A DNA stretch of 64,000 bases from Verrucomicrobiales bacterium. GTDB lineage: Bacteria; Verrucomicrobiota; Verrucomicrobiia; Verrucomicrobiales; DEV007. The notes under the pieces are model-generated. The model searched no databases. It was not told the origin of the DNA and saw nothing but the letters and a program-made list of their open reading frames with translations. Position 1 is the stretch's first letter. Every line of letters starts with the position of its first letter. Where the stretch lies: contig JARGNI010000023.1 of assembly GCA_029213195.1 (NCBI GenBank), positions 1 through 64,000 of the forward strand. The letters are read 5' to 3'. Made by a program: the position numbers and the translations under genes. Below are positions 9,171-18,033 of this stretch, piece after piece.

Positions 9171-9246
9171 AACCCGGTTGACTCTGCGTCTATACCCTGT
9201 TGGGTCTCGCAGATGACCCTGTCAGGTGGGTGAGTCAACCCGGTTG
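9171..9246. repeat. Intergenic element with paired GGTTGACTC / GAGTCAACC motifs
   Basis: AACCCGGTTGACTC (9171-9184) and GAGTCAACCCGGTT (9232-9245) form a 14-bp inverted repeat with one mismatch. Between them lie two related fragments, ACCCTGTTGGGTC (9194-9206) and a GACCCTGTCAGG-type sequence from 9215. The element sits between the divergent sbcD-like gene and the glycosidase-glycosyltransferase gene. Related motifs recur near 23.57, 24.98 and 44.65 kb. Confidence 0.55.
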
Positions 9247-9324
9247 GATTCTTGAATCGCAGCTCGATTCCATTCGTTTGATCTCCGTGTCTCCTGCTTG
9301 CCCTGTCATTGTCGAATCTGATTC

Positions 9325-11838
9325 ATGTTCCCCCTCGAATACCCCATCTCCAAGGTCGAAGAACCTCTCCGCGTCAGCGGAAAATATTTTCGAACCGGTG
9401 AGGACGTGTGTTTTCTCAAGTTGGTCACCTTCGGGCCATTTCCCGCGGGGGCCTTTCCCGACGAGGGCCGGGAGCAGTTGAAGCGTATTCGTGAGGAACT
9501 CGGAGCGAATGCGATCCGGCTCTACGAGATCCCGACGCTGGACTTCATGCATTTCTGCGCCGAATCGGGACTGCGTGTCTTTCTGACGCTGCCGTGGTCT
9601 CAGCACATCGATTTCTTTCGAAATTCCGAAGCGATTGCCGAGGCTGATCGCCTACTCCTCGAGACCATCGAGAAATTTCGGGGGCATCCGGCTCTGGGGG
9701 GATACTTCGTCGGTAACGAGATCGAGACGACGCTGGTTCGCTGGATGGGGAGAAAGCGGGTCCTCGAGCAGATCGAGAGGCTGATCGATCTCGGGCATGC
9801 CAATGATCCCCAGGCACTTTTTTCCTACGCCAACTATCCGAGCACGGAATACCTGCTGCCTCGCAACCAGGACTTCGTCGCTTTCAATCTCTATCTGGAA
9901 GAACGATCCTCGTTTTCTTCCTATCTCCTGCGACTGCAGAATCTGGCTGGCGATAAGCCTGTCCTGATCTCGGAGTTTGGAGCGGATTCTCGTCAGCACG
10001 GAGAACCACTTCAGGCGGAGATCCTCGAGTGGCATGTGCGCGAAGCCTGTCGCACCGGGATTGCGGGAACGACGGTATTCGCCTGGAGCGATCTCTGGCA
10101 ACGAGGCGGAAAGACGATCGAAGGATACGATTTCGGACTGACGCGACGGGATCACTCGGCCAAACCATCGCTGGAGGCCCTGCAATCGACCTGGGGCGAT
10201 CTTTGTCTCGGGTCGGATCTTCTCGAGATCGACCCGTTTCCGATGATCTCGGTGATCATCTGCACCTACAAGGGAAGCGAGACTTTGGTCGAGTGCCTGA
10301 ACTCGGTGACATCGATCGACTACCCCAACTACGAAGTGATCCTCGTCAACGATGGAAAGGACCTTCGCGTCGCGGAACTGGCCGAGGAGTATGAGAGCGT
10401 ACGTCACATTGCTTCCGAGCATGTCGGATTGAGCGTTGCGAGAAACCTGGGCGCACGGGCCGCAAAGGGCGAGATACTTTCCTACACCGACGACGACTGC
10501 ATCGTCGAAGCGGACTGGCTGCGCTGGATTGCGCATCAGTTTCAGCACGACGAGGCCATTGCCTGCGTCGGTGGGCCGAACATTCCCCCGGAGCCTGAAA
10601 ATCGACGCCACGCCTGCATCGCGGCTTCGCCGGGAGGGCCTGCTCACGTTCTGCTCTCGGATTCGACCGCGGAGCATCTCCCGGGATGCAACCTTTCGGT
10701 CCGGAAATCAGTCCTCGAGGAAATTGGAGGGTTCGATGCCGAGTTTTGGGCGGCGGGTGATGATGTCGATTTCTGCTGGCGGATTCTCGAGGCCGGATAC
10801 GAGCTCGCGTTTCAGCCATCCGCTTTTGTCTGGCATCACCGCCGATTTACGCTCGGGGCCTACCTCCGCCAGCAAATTGGTTATGGAAAGGCGGAGGCCT
10901 TGCTCATGCCCAAGCACCCGAAGCGATTTCGCGGGCTCGGAGGAGCTGTATGGGATGGGCACGTTTACACTTCGCAGTTGATCGGTGAAGGCGCCGTTTA
11001 TCACGGGCACTACGGCTACGAGCCCTACCAATTGATTTATCCCGAGAGTGGTATGGGGCTTGGTGGAGTCTCTCTCCATGTGCTCTGGTGGGGCATGGCG
11101 CTCCTGCTGGCGGGGCTTGCCTGGGTTTCTCCCTGGTTTCTGTTTCTACCCGGAGCGATGGTCCTGGCCTCGCTCGCCGTGGCAAGAAGGCGGGGCAAGC
11201 GAGCCCCCTTACCGGCAGGCTACCAGTCCGGGATTTGTCGTCTCACCGTTTCGGGACTTTCCATTCTCCAGGGATTCTTTCGCAGTGGTTCGCGGGTATT
11301 CTATGGGTGGAAGGATGCCAAATGGTCGCGGGGGCTCGAGGTTGTGACCACGGCGGCGTTTCGTCGCATTGCTTCCGGATGGTGGAAATTCGGAGCCGAG
11401 GAGAGTTACTGGAGCGAGGAGGGCATCGGGCGCGATGAGCTGCTCGAACGAGTCCGGGATCTCTATCCCAATTCTCGCGATGACGAAACCGGCAGGACAG
11501 ACATCATCCTGCGCGAGGACCTATTCTGGAACTGGGCAATGCTCACGGCGACCGAATACCACGAGGATCAGAATCGGCTCACCCGGGTTCGCATTCTTTC
11601 TCGCCCTCAACCTGTCATGAGGGGGCTTGTGCTGTTTTTCTTTCTCGCAGGGCTCGTGGGTTTTGGAATCGTTTTCCACGATGGCTTTGCGATGGAGCAG
11701 GGCGATGGCGTCCTCCTGGTGGCAATCGGCGTCCTCGCTGTGCTCGGCGCGATGTCTCGACTCTTCCTCCGGTTTTTCCGCCCCAGGGTAAAGTCAGCGG
11801 CCCGGGCCTGCGGCTTGAAGCGGTTTTCCGAATCCTGA
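9325..11838 (+). CDS. Glycoside hydrolase (clan GH-A type) fused to GT2 glycosyltransferase
   Basis: 837 residues, three parts. Residues 1-290 form a TIM-barrel domain like GH-A glycosidases: the acid/base Glu is likely E132 in VGNEIE and the nucleophile E217 in LISEFGAD, both kept. Residues about 307-540 form a GT2 domain: ISVIICTYKG start, VNDG, SYTDDDC (DXD-type site, 386-392), GDDVDFCWR acceptor motif and a RQQIGYG helix. The rest has a hydrophobic segment near 575-605 and another near 765-815, so the GT2 domain is probably at the inner membrane. Role could be building or trimming an exported polysaccharide. The product is unknown. Reading is continuous; no sign of two genes. Confidence 0.85.
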   Translation: MFPLEYPISKVEEPLRVSGKYFRTGEDVCFLKLVTFGPFPAGAFPDEGREQLKRIREELGANAIRLYEIPTLDFMHFCAESGLRVFLTLPWSQHIDFFRNSEAIAEADRLLLETIEKFRGHPALGGYFVGNEIETTLVRWMGRKRVLEQIERLIDLGHANDPQALFSYANYPSTEYLLPRNQDFVAFNLYLEERSSFSSYLLRLQNLAGDKPVLISEFGADSRQHGEPLQAEILEWHVREACRTGIAGTTVFAWSDLWQRGGKTIEGYDFGLTRRDHSAKPSLEALQSTWGDLCLGSDLLEIDPFPMISVIICTYKGSETLVECLNSVTSIDYPNYEVILVNDGKDLRVAELAEEYESVRHIASEHVGLSVARNLGARAAKGEILSYTDDDCIVEADWLRWIAHQFQHDEAIACVGGPNIPPEPENRRHACIAASPGGPAHVLLSDSTAEHLPGCNLSVRKSVLEEIGGFDAEFWAAGDDVDFCWRILEAGYELAFQPSAFVWHHRRFTLGAYLRQQIGYGKAEALLMPKHPKRFRGLGGAVWDGHVYTSQLIGEGAVYHGHYGYEPYQLIYPESGMGLGGVSLHVLWWGMALLLAGLAWVSPWFLFLPGAMVLASLAVARRRGKRAPLPAGYQSGICRLTVSGLSILQGFFRSGSRVFYGWKDAKWSRGLEVVTTAAFRRIASGWWKFGAEESYWSEEGIGRDELLERVRDLYPNSRDDETGRTDIILREDLFWNWAMLTATEYHEDQNRLTRVRILSRPQPVMRGLVLFFFLAGLVGFGIVFHDGFAMEQGDGVLLVAIGVLAVLGAMSRLFLRFFRPRVKSAARACGLKRFSES

Positions 11839-11843
11839 TGGCA

Positions 11844-12272
11844 TCAGTCGGTTTCGCCGAGGATGGAGAGGACGATCCTGCGCTGATGGGCAGCGCGTCG
11901 GTGCTCGAAAAGAAAGACTCCCTGCCAGGTGCCGAGGGCGAGGCGTCCTTCATGGATGGGGATCACTTCACTCGTGCGGGTCAGCGCCATACGTAGATGG
12001 CTGGGACTGTCGTCCGGCCCCTCGTAGGTATGGATGAGAAAGGGCAGGTCTTCCGGAACAAGGTGATCAAAAAAGGAGTGAAGGTCGGTGCGCGCCTCGG
12101 GATCTGCGTTCTCCATGATGACGAGGCTGGCACTGGTATGACGAACAAAAGCGGTCAGTTGACCCGTCACAATTTTCGTCTCGGAAAGCATTTCCCGGAG
12201 GGAGGAAGTGATCTCGTAAGTGCCTTTTCCGTGGGTAGAAACGAGAATTTCTCGGGAGTGAGTCTCAAACAT
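11844..12272 (-). CDS. YjbQ / UPF0047 family protein
   Basis: 142 residues, the usual length. Family hallmarks are VRHTSASLVIMENADPE (about residues 43-59, with conserved His and Asn), DLHSFFDHLVP and the C-terminal LGTWQGVFLFEHR. Members form trimers and have been linked to thiamine phosphate synthase side activity; the physiological role is not firm. It converges with the upstream glycosyltransferase gene, the two stops being only a few bases apart. Confidence 0.88.
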   Translation of the reverse strand: MFETHSREILVSTHGKGTYEITSSLREMLSETKIVTGQLTAFVRHTSASLVIMENADPEARTDLHSFFDHLVPEDLPFLIHTYEGPDDSPSHLRMALTRTSEVIPIHEGRLALGTWQGVFLFEHRRAAHQRRIVLSILGETD

Positions 12273-12440
12273 ATTTTAACGATCTGGTAAATCTAACTAT
12301 TTCACCGATTTTCGGAAGGACAAGATCATCAGCGAATAAGCTTGTTTTTATGGTTGCCCCGCGCACAAGATTGTGTCAGAAAGCAAGTTATCTTCGTTGT
12401 TTCGTAGCTTATTAGAACTTTTTTCGAAAGAGTTTGAGGA

Positions 12441-12471
12441 GCGCGTTTCCAACCTTGCGCGAATTTTTTTT
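12441..12471 (+). promoter_or_regulatory. Short hairpin and T8 tract directly before the tolC-like start
   Basis: The AT-rich 12273-12476 gap (a hand count at 12301-12420 gives 41% GC) is the leader of the tolC-like gene. It ends in GCGC (12441-12444), an 11-nt-scale loop and GCGC (12457-12460), then eight T's (12464-12471), six bases before the ATG. The stem is only 4 bp, so it is weak as a terminator, but hairpin plus T tract against the start codon could act as an attenuator or a translational control element. No clear -10/-35 pair was called. Confidence 0.3.
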
Positions 12472-12476
12472 CAAGA

Positions 12477-15110
12477 ATGAGAATCGTTAAAACCAGTTCC
12501 CTCGCCCTGATCTTGGCGCTCGGCTCCCTCACTACAGCCGGAATCTCCCAAGAATCTACTGACATGGAGAGACGATCCTTTTTCGATCGGATCTTCACCA
12601 CGAACGGGCAGCTCAACAAGCCTTCTCCGGGTACGACCAGTCGAGATCACGAGGTCTTCATGGATCGCGAGACTGATACGATCTCCAAGATGATCGACGC
12701 CGAGACCGCCAGTTTCGTGGATCGTCAGGACGATGCCGTCGAGCGGTATCCGGAGATCCCGGGGTATTTGACGTTCAAGAAAGCTTCCCAGAACGATATC
12801 GAACTGTTGATCGAGAAGATCTATGAGGGATACGAAGGGCGCATTCGCCGCATGGACCCACCTGATCTTCGCTCTTCTCGCATGATGGCGATGGGAAGCG
12901 TCCCGAACGGCTTTCCTACGATCTGGCGTGGAATCGTCGATCAGTCTGTCTGGCGGGATCAGCCTGCGGCTCCCTACACCCTGAACAAGATTTACCAGAG
13001 TGCCCTGGAGCACTCGAACCAGATCAAGGTCTTCAGCGATCTTCCTCTGATCCGGGAGACCGGGATGCAGGAAGCCGATGGGGAGTTCGATGTTGAGACT
13101 TTCATCGATGGACGGATCATTCGGAGAAACGAGCCGGTTGGCTCTGCCCTGGTAGGCGTTGCACCTGGAACGACCCGCTTTCGTGAGAACGAGGATTACC
13201 TCGAAGGTGGATTGCGGAAGAAGTTTTTCTCAGGTGGTGAGGTGACTCTTTCCAACCGTTGGGGAACCCTCTCCAATAATACCAACATCCTGGTTCCCCA
13301 GAATCAGGGGAGTTCCGAACTGGTTCTCTCTGTGGTTCAGCCTCTTTTGGATGGGGCTGGCTACCACTACAACCAGTCCAAGATCAAGCTGGCCAAGTTC
13401 GACGCCGGCATGGCATCGGCAGAGTTTGTTCGCCAGCTTCAGTCCCACCTCATCGAGGTGAACCGTGCTTACTGGGCTCTCTACTACGCTCGTTCCTACT
13501 ACATCCTGAGCCGCGACCTGGTCGCCGAGACTTCGAAGATCCTCATCCAGTTGGAAGAACGTTCCGACCTCGATGCTCTTCAGAGTGAAGTCCTTCGGGC
13601 ACGTGCTGCGCTGGCGATGCGCAAATCGATGCTCAACCGAGCCGAAATGGCGATTCGCAATAGTGAGGAGCGTCTCCGTGCCCTCGTCAACGATCCTCGT
13701 CAGGACATCGGCTCAAACTCGGAGATTATTCCCTGCACGCCTCCCGTTCTCAGTCGTGTGACCGACAATGTCCGTTCGGTCGCGATTGATGCTTTGCGGA
13801 ATCGTCCTGAAATCACTCAAGGCTTCGAAGAGCTTCGTGCTGCGATCGTTCGTCGCGACATGATGAAGAACGAGAAGCTTCCTACCATGAACCTGGTCGC
13901 CGAGATGATGCTGGGTGATATCAATCCAAACGACCGTGCGGGTGCTGCTTTTGGTGATCAGTTTGGCGACGGAACGGGTTATGTTTTCGGATTTGAGTTC
14001 GAAGCCCCAATCGACAACGACACCGCTCGTGCACGTCATCTTCGGAGTGAGCTTGAGCTCCGTCAGCAGGTCAACCAGTTGAGATCCACTATCGATCTCG
14101 TGCTTCTCGAGGCTGTAGTTTCCTATCGCGAGTTGATGACCGCTTTCCGCGATATGCAGGGCCGCTTTTCTGCTCTCCAGGCTTCCCGTGAGGAGCTTCG
14201 CCAGCTTCAAGAACGTCTCGAAGTGGATACCGAAGAGGCCGGGGAGGGCGGCAAGACCACCTCGGCGCAGCTTCAGTTGATTCTCGATTCGATGGATCGT
14301 AACCAGTCTGCCGAGGAGCTTTTCCTCGATTCCGTGGTCGCCTACAACGCGGCTTTTGCCAGCCTCGATCGTGCTCGTGGAACTTTCCTCAAGAAGGAGA
14401 AAGTGGAGATCGAGCGGGTTCGGGACACGGATCCTGCGCACCCAGGTTCCGACCTCGAAAGGTTGAAGATTACGAAGAACGGTACGACGCCTCGCGGAAG
14501 TTCCTACTTCGATGGAGTTGGAGATCTTGACTTCGACGTGGTTCCAGAGGTTCCGCCACTTGCAGATGGTGAGTTTTATCCGGATGCAGCACTTCCGGAG
14601 TGGTCCGAAGGAGACTTTGCGAGTTCCGAAGGACAGGAGCAGCCGTCTCAGACAGGTTCGGTTGCGGTTCGGTCTATCAAGCCTTCGGCCAAGGTGAAGC
14701 CAGTAGGCTCCAGCGGAAGCAGTGCAAGCAGTGCAAGCAGTGCTCCTCGTCCCTCCAGTTCGGTGGCACGGGCTTCGGCGAAGCCTTCCTCATCGGTAGG
14801 GGCTCCTGCTCCGGCACCGGTCGCTGCTCCGGCACCGGTCGCTGCATCGGCACCGGTCGCAGCATCGGCACCAGCACCGGCTCCTCCTCGCACGAACATC
14901 GTCACTCCAGAGCCTCTCGCAAATGTGCGGCCTGCTGCTCCCCGTCCATCGGTTCCTGCTCCGGCAGCTTCAAGTTCGGTAACGGCATCGGCTCCTGCAG
15001 CGCCCGCTCCGGCACCGCCTGTTCGTCGGGTCCGCATCGGGACTTCCTCGAATGGGGCGATCCAATCCCGGATCGAGACTGTTCCGAGCGCCACCCCTTC
15101 GCCGAACTAG
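12477..15110 (+). CDS. TolC-like outer membrane factor with long Pro/Ala/Ser tail
   Basis: 877 residues, far longer than typical TolC (about 450-500). A signal peptide (residues 1-25, ending TAGISQ) is followed by a roughly 150-residue N-terminal extension. The core (about 160-680) has repeated OEP features: helical arms such as HLIEVNRAYWALYYARSYY, LRARAALAMRKSMLNRAEMAIRNSEERLRALVND, and a second copy ending near VAYNAAFASLDRARGTFL. The last 180-200 residues are low complexity with PAPVAA/ASAPVA repeats. TolC proteins form trimeric outer-membrane ducts that accept substrate from an inner-membrane exporter. Next come a SecA-like ATPase and a HlyD-like adaptor on the same strand. Confidence 0.85.
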   Translation: MRIVKTSSLALILALGSLTTAGISQESTDMERRSFFDRIFTTNGQLNKPSPGTTSRDHEVFMDRETDTISKMIDAETASFVDRQDDAVERYPEIPGYLTFKKASQNDIELLIEKIYEGYEGRIRRMDPPDLRSSRMMAMGSVPNGFPTIWRGIVDQSVWRDQPAAPYTLNKIYQSALEHSNQIKVFSDLPLIRETGMQEADGEFDVETFIDGRIIRRNEPVGSALVGVAPGTTRFRENEDYLEGGLRKKFFSGGEVTLSNRWGTLSNNTNILVPQNQGSSELVLSVVQPLLDGAGYHYNQSKIKLAKFDAGMASAEFVRQLQSHLIEVNRAYWALYYARSYYILSRDLVAETSKILIQLEERSDLDALQSEVLRARAALAMRKSMLNRAEMAIRNSEERLRALVNDPRQDIGSNSEIIPCTPPVLSRVTDNVRSVAIDALRNRPEITQGFEELRAAIVRRDMMKNEKLPTMNLVAEMMLGDINPNDRAGAAFGDQFGDGTGYVFGFEFEAPIDNDTARARHLRSELELRQQVNQLRSTIDLVLLEAVVSYRELMTAFRDMQGRFSALQASREELRQLQERLEVDTEEAGEGGKTTSAQLQLILDSMDRNQSAEELFLDSVVAYNAAFASLDRARGTFLKKEKVEIERVRDTDPAHPGSDLERLKITKNGTTPRGSSYFDGVGDLDFDVVPEVPPLADGEFYPDAALPEWSEGDFASSEGQEQPSQTGSVAVRSIKPSAKVKPVGSSGSSASSASSAPRPSSSVARASAKPSSSVGAPAPAPVAAPAPVAASAPVAASAPAPAPPRTNIVTPEPLANVRPAAPRPSVPAPAASSSVTASAPAAPAPAPPVRRVRIGTSSNGAIQSRIETVPSATPSPN
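14717..14744 (+). repeat. 9-bp tandem repeat in the tolC-like tail
   Basis: Three in-frame copies of GCAAGCAGT-type units encode Ser-Ala-Ser runs. Repeat number could vary without shifting the frame. Confidence 0.7.
14803..14880 (+). repeat. 18-bp tandem repeats in the tolC-like tail
   Basis: In-frame units of about 18 bp (GCTGCTCCGGCACCGGTC and close variants) encode Ala-Ala-Pro-Ala-Pro-Val repeats. Together with the 9-bp repeats just upstream they make up much of the disordered tail. Confidence 0.75.
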
Positions 15111-15120
15111 CGTTTCTCGA

Positions 15121-15150
15121 CCCCCTCCGCAATATGCGAGCGGCAGGGGG
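15121..15150 (+). other. Strong hairpin between tolC-like and secA-like genes
   Basis: CCCCCT-CCGC (15121-15130) pairs with GCGG-(C)-AGGGGG (15140-15150) with one bulged C, giving a 10-bp GC-rich stem in the 69-nt gap. There is no T tract, so it is better explained as an mRNA processing, stability or stoichiometry element than a terminator. Confidence 0.5.
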
Positions 15151-15179
15151 CGCCTGATTCCATATTTTCCGTCGCTGGC

Positions 15180-17135
15180 ATGGTCTCTCTACGCGGTCAG
15201 TACGACCGATCCGCGTTCTTGCAGAGCCTGGTTCATGGACGCTGGAATCGTGCCTTCGGAGGCAAGAAGGGTAGGACGGACCTGGAGCGTCTTGAGATCA
15301 TCCGGGATTTGGGAAAAGACCTCGCCAATCGCAAGGATTCCGAGATTCAGTCGGAAGTCGAGGAATTGAAGCAATTGATCCAATCGGGCGAGCGAACTCT
15401 GGATGAAGTCATCGAGCCTGGCTTCGCACTCCTTCGTGAGACCTCCCGCAGGACAACCGGGCTTTTCCATTATGATGAGCAAATCCTCGGGGGATTGGCT
15501 CTCGTTCGTGGAGGGGTTTCGGAAATGGCAACAGGGGAGGGGAAGACGCTTGCAGTGAGTCTTCCCGCGTTTCTCTTTTCTCTCGCGGGCAAAGGCGTTC
15601 ATGTGGTTACAGTGAACAGCTACCTGGCGGGTCGAGACTACGAGTTCTCGAAACCGATTTTCGATTTTCTTTCGATTTCGATCGGGCTCCTCCCGGAAGG
15701 CAAGGAGGCCACCACGGCCAAGAAGAAGGTCGCCTACGATTGCGATATTACCTATGGGGTCGGATACGAGTTCGGATTCGACTACATGCGAGATCAGCTG
15801 GCATGGATGAGGCATCCGGGTGGCGGTCCCGGTGAAGATCTCCGCTACGCGATCCTCGATCGGGATAAGCCAGAGCCGGAAACCTGTCAGCGAGGGCTCG
15901 TCTATGCCATCATCGATGAAGTCGATAGTGTTCTCATCGATGAAGCGGGGAGTCCTTTGCTCATCAGTGAGGCCTCCGGGATGGGAGAAAGCTCGAGTGA
16001 ACCCTTTTTCGCTGCCCGAGATATGGCTCGATTCCTGGAGGAGGGAGATCATTTCTCCCTGGATCGGAACCGTCGAAAGATCGAACTCACCTCCGAGGGG
16101 AAGCGGGAAATTTTTCGCGACAAGGCATCCATACCGTATGAATTCCTCCGGCGACCGTGGGAAACGTATTTGCTGAATGCACTCAAAGCGGAGTATTTAT
16201 TCCACCGCGATGAGCATTATGTGGTCGAAGAGGACAAAGTCGTCATCGTCGATGAATTCACCGGAAGGCGATTTGAGGATCGCAGTTGGCGCGAGGGGCA
16301 GCACCAGGCGGTCGAAGCCAAGGAAGAGGTCGAGATTCGTCCCGAGGCCGACTCTGCGGCGAGCATCACTCGACAGCGGTTCTACGCGCTCTATGATGTC
16401 ATTTGTGGTCTGACAGGGACCGGTGCGGAAAGCGCGGGAGAGTTCTGGCGCTTTTTCAAAATGCCGGTGACCCAGATCCCTTTGCACAAACCCAGTCAGC
16501 GCACCATTTTTCCCGAGAGGATTTTTGTGAGCCATGAGTGGATGGATTATGCCATCGCCCAGGATGTGATCAGTCGCTACAACTCGGGACAGCCGGTTCT
16601 CGTGGGAACGCGCACGATCAAGGACAGCGAGAGGCTGTCGGAGCTTTTCGCTGCCTCCGGGCTTCCGCATAAGGTTCTTACGGCAAAGCAGGATTCGGAA
16701 GAGGAGGAGATCATCAGTGATGCAGGCCAAGTGGGAAGTGTCATCATCGCGACAAATATGGCCGGTCGAGGCACCCATATCGATTTGTCGGACCAGGCCG
16801 AGTCCAACGGAGGGCTTCATGTCATCGGGGTCGAGAGAAACGAGTCCGTTCGGATTGATCGGCAGTTGATCGGTCGAGGTGCCCGCCAAGGGCAGCCTGG
16901 CTCGGCGCAGTCGTTTGTCTCCGCGGAGGACTACTTGCTTCAGAATTATGCCCCGGAAGTCACAAAACAGCTGCAGGCGGCAAAGGCCAGTGAAAACGGT
17001 GAGCTTTCCCCGGAGATGAAAGGAATTTTTGATAAAGTTCAGTCCAACGTCGAAGTTAGCCGTTACCAAATGCGCCTCCGCATGGCGGAACGCGATGAAT
17101 GGTCTGAGGAAACAAAAGAAAGTCTCGCGCGATGA
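15180..17135 (+). CDS. Short SecA-like translocase ATPase (SecA2-type)
   Basis: 651 residues against about 900 for housekeeping SecA. Motor parts are present: HYDEQILGG and Walker A ATGEGKT (117-123), VVTVNSYLAGRD (142-153), Walker B IIDEVDSVLIDEA (244-256), a reduced preprotein cross-linking region (about 265-345), VIVDEFTGRRF (355-365), LTGTG (411-415), TNMAGRGTHID (525-535) and RGARQG (566-571). The chain ends about 60 residues after these, so most of the helical wing/scaffold and the zinc-binding C-terminus are missing. Its stop overlaps the start of the HlyD-like gene by 4 nt. It should be an ATP-driven cytoplasmic motor; an accessory rather than general Sec role is inferred from size and context. 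Confidence 0.88.
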   Translation: MVSLRGQYDRSAFLQSLVHGRWNRAFGGKKGRTDLERLEIIRDLGKDLANRKDSEIQSEVEELKQLIQSGERTLDEVIEPGFALLRETSRRTTGLFHYDEQILGGLALVRGGVSEMATGEGKTLAVSLPAFLFSLAGKGVHVVTVNSYLAGRDYEFSKPIFDFLSISIGLLPEGKEATTAKKKVAYDCDITYGVGYEFGFDYMRDQLAWMRHPGGGPGEDLRYAILDRDKPEPETCQRGLVYAIIDEVDSVLIDEAGSPLLISEASGMGESSSEPFFAARDMARFLEEGDHFSLDRNRRKIELTSEGKREIFRDKASIPYEFLRRPWETYLLNALKAEYLFHRDEHYVVEEDKVVIVDEFTGRRFEDRSWREGQHQAVEAKEEVEIRPEADSAASITRQRFYALYDVICGLTGTGAESAGEFWRFFKMPVTQIPLHKPSQRTIFPERIFVSHEWMDYAIAQDVISRYNSGQPVLVGTRTIKDSERLSELFAASGLPHKVLTAKQDSEEEEIISDAGQVGSVIIATNMAGRGTHIDLSDQAESNGGLHVIGVERNESVRIDRQLIGRGARQGQPGSAQSFVSAEDYLLQNYAPEVTKQLQAAKASENGELSPEMKGIFDKVQSNVEVSRYQMRLRMAERDEWSEETKESLAR

Positions 17136-17977
17136 AATACCTACCCATTAGTCTCCTGTTTTTCTGTCTCACCTTCGTGGCGAAGGGGGAAGATGAAAAA
17201 TCCGTCCTGGGCTATCTCGAACCCTATCGCAGCATCGAGATGAATGTGTCCGAATCGGGAATGATCGGGGAAATCCACGTGAAAGAAGGAGACGCAGTTC
17301 GCGAGGGCGATGCTCTCGTGAGTCTCAACAATTCGGTGCTTGAAGCCCAGTTGGAGATCGCGAAAATTCAGGCTCAGAGTGAAGCTGCGGTGATCGTGGC
17401 CAATGCTGACTTGAAGGTAGCTCAAGACCGGTTCGAAGCGCTTTCGCGTCTTCGCAGCAGCGGAACGGCACATACTTCGGAGGTGGCCAGAGCTGAAGCC
17501 GAAGTCAAGAAGGCTGAGGGACAGGTCAGCATTGCTGATGAAGAGAGACAGATCGCTTCGTTTCGCGTCGACGAGATTAAAGCCCAGATCGAACGCCGTA
17601 TCCTCCGCAGCCCGATCGATGGCGTCGTTCTCGATATCGCCCGGGATGTTTCGGAGTCTGCTGCCATGTCATCGCAGGGCGGGGAGCCAAAACCGCTGGT
17701 TCGTGTTGCCCAATTGGACCGATTGAAGTTGGTCGTACACGTTCCGGCTGCCTTGGCGGTTGGGATTACCGAAGGGGCAACTATGCCGATTCGGGTCCTG
17801 CAAAAGAACAGCTTGAGTAATGAGAGAGGAAATTCGGCGATTGACACCGTGGGCACGATCGAGTTTGTATCGCCCGCGATCCATCCGTCCAGCGAAACGC
17901 TGCGAACACGATTGGTCGTCGAAAACCCCGACGGAAAACTTGTGAGTGGCTCTCACGCACTGATGCTCTTTCAGTAA
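17132..17977 (+). CDS. HlyD/MFP-type periplasmic adaptor
   Basis: 281 residues. Signal peptide to about residue 20 (LLFFCLTFVAKGE). Then a lipoyl-like half (GMIGEIHVKEGDAVREGDALVSLNN, about 43-67), an alpha-helical hairpin rich in Ala, Glu and Lys (70-150), the second lipoyl half (ILRSPIDGVVLDI, about 157-169) and a beta-barrel. These are the parts of membrane fusion proteins that join inner-membrane exporters to TolC ducts. There is no N-terminal transmembrane anchor beyond the signal peptide and no lipobox. It overlaps the SecA-like gene (ATGA), which argues for translational coupling and joint action with the TolC-like protein. Confidence 0.87.
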   Translation: MKYLPISLLFFCLTFVAKGEDEKSVLGYLEPYRSIEMNVSESGMIGEIHVKEGDAVREGDALVSLNNSVLEAQLEIAKIQAQSEAAVIVANADLKVAQDRFEALSRLRSSGTAHTSEVARAEAEVKKAEGQVSIADEERQIASFRVDEIKAQIERRILRSPIDGVVLDIARDVSESAAMSSQGGEPKPLVRVAQLDRLKLVVHVPAALAVGITEGATMPIRVLQKNSLSNERGNSAIDTVGTIEFVSPAIHPSSETLRTRLVVENPDGKLVSGSHALMLFQ

Positions 17978-18033
17978 TCGATTGAGCCGTCTCTCAAGAA
18001 CCCCGTTCTCATTTCCTAAAGATCGAAAATAAT

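Noticed and set aside
14717-14880. Possible CRISPR-like repeats
   Set aside because: Units are contiguous in-frame 9- and 18-bp repeats without unique spacers, inside a coding region.
14648-15094. Ala/Gly-rich minus-strand frame over the tolC-like tail
   Set aside because: It is simply the complement of the Pro/Ala repeats.
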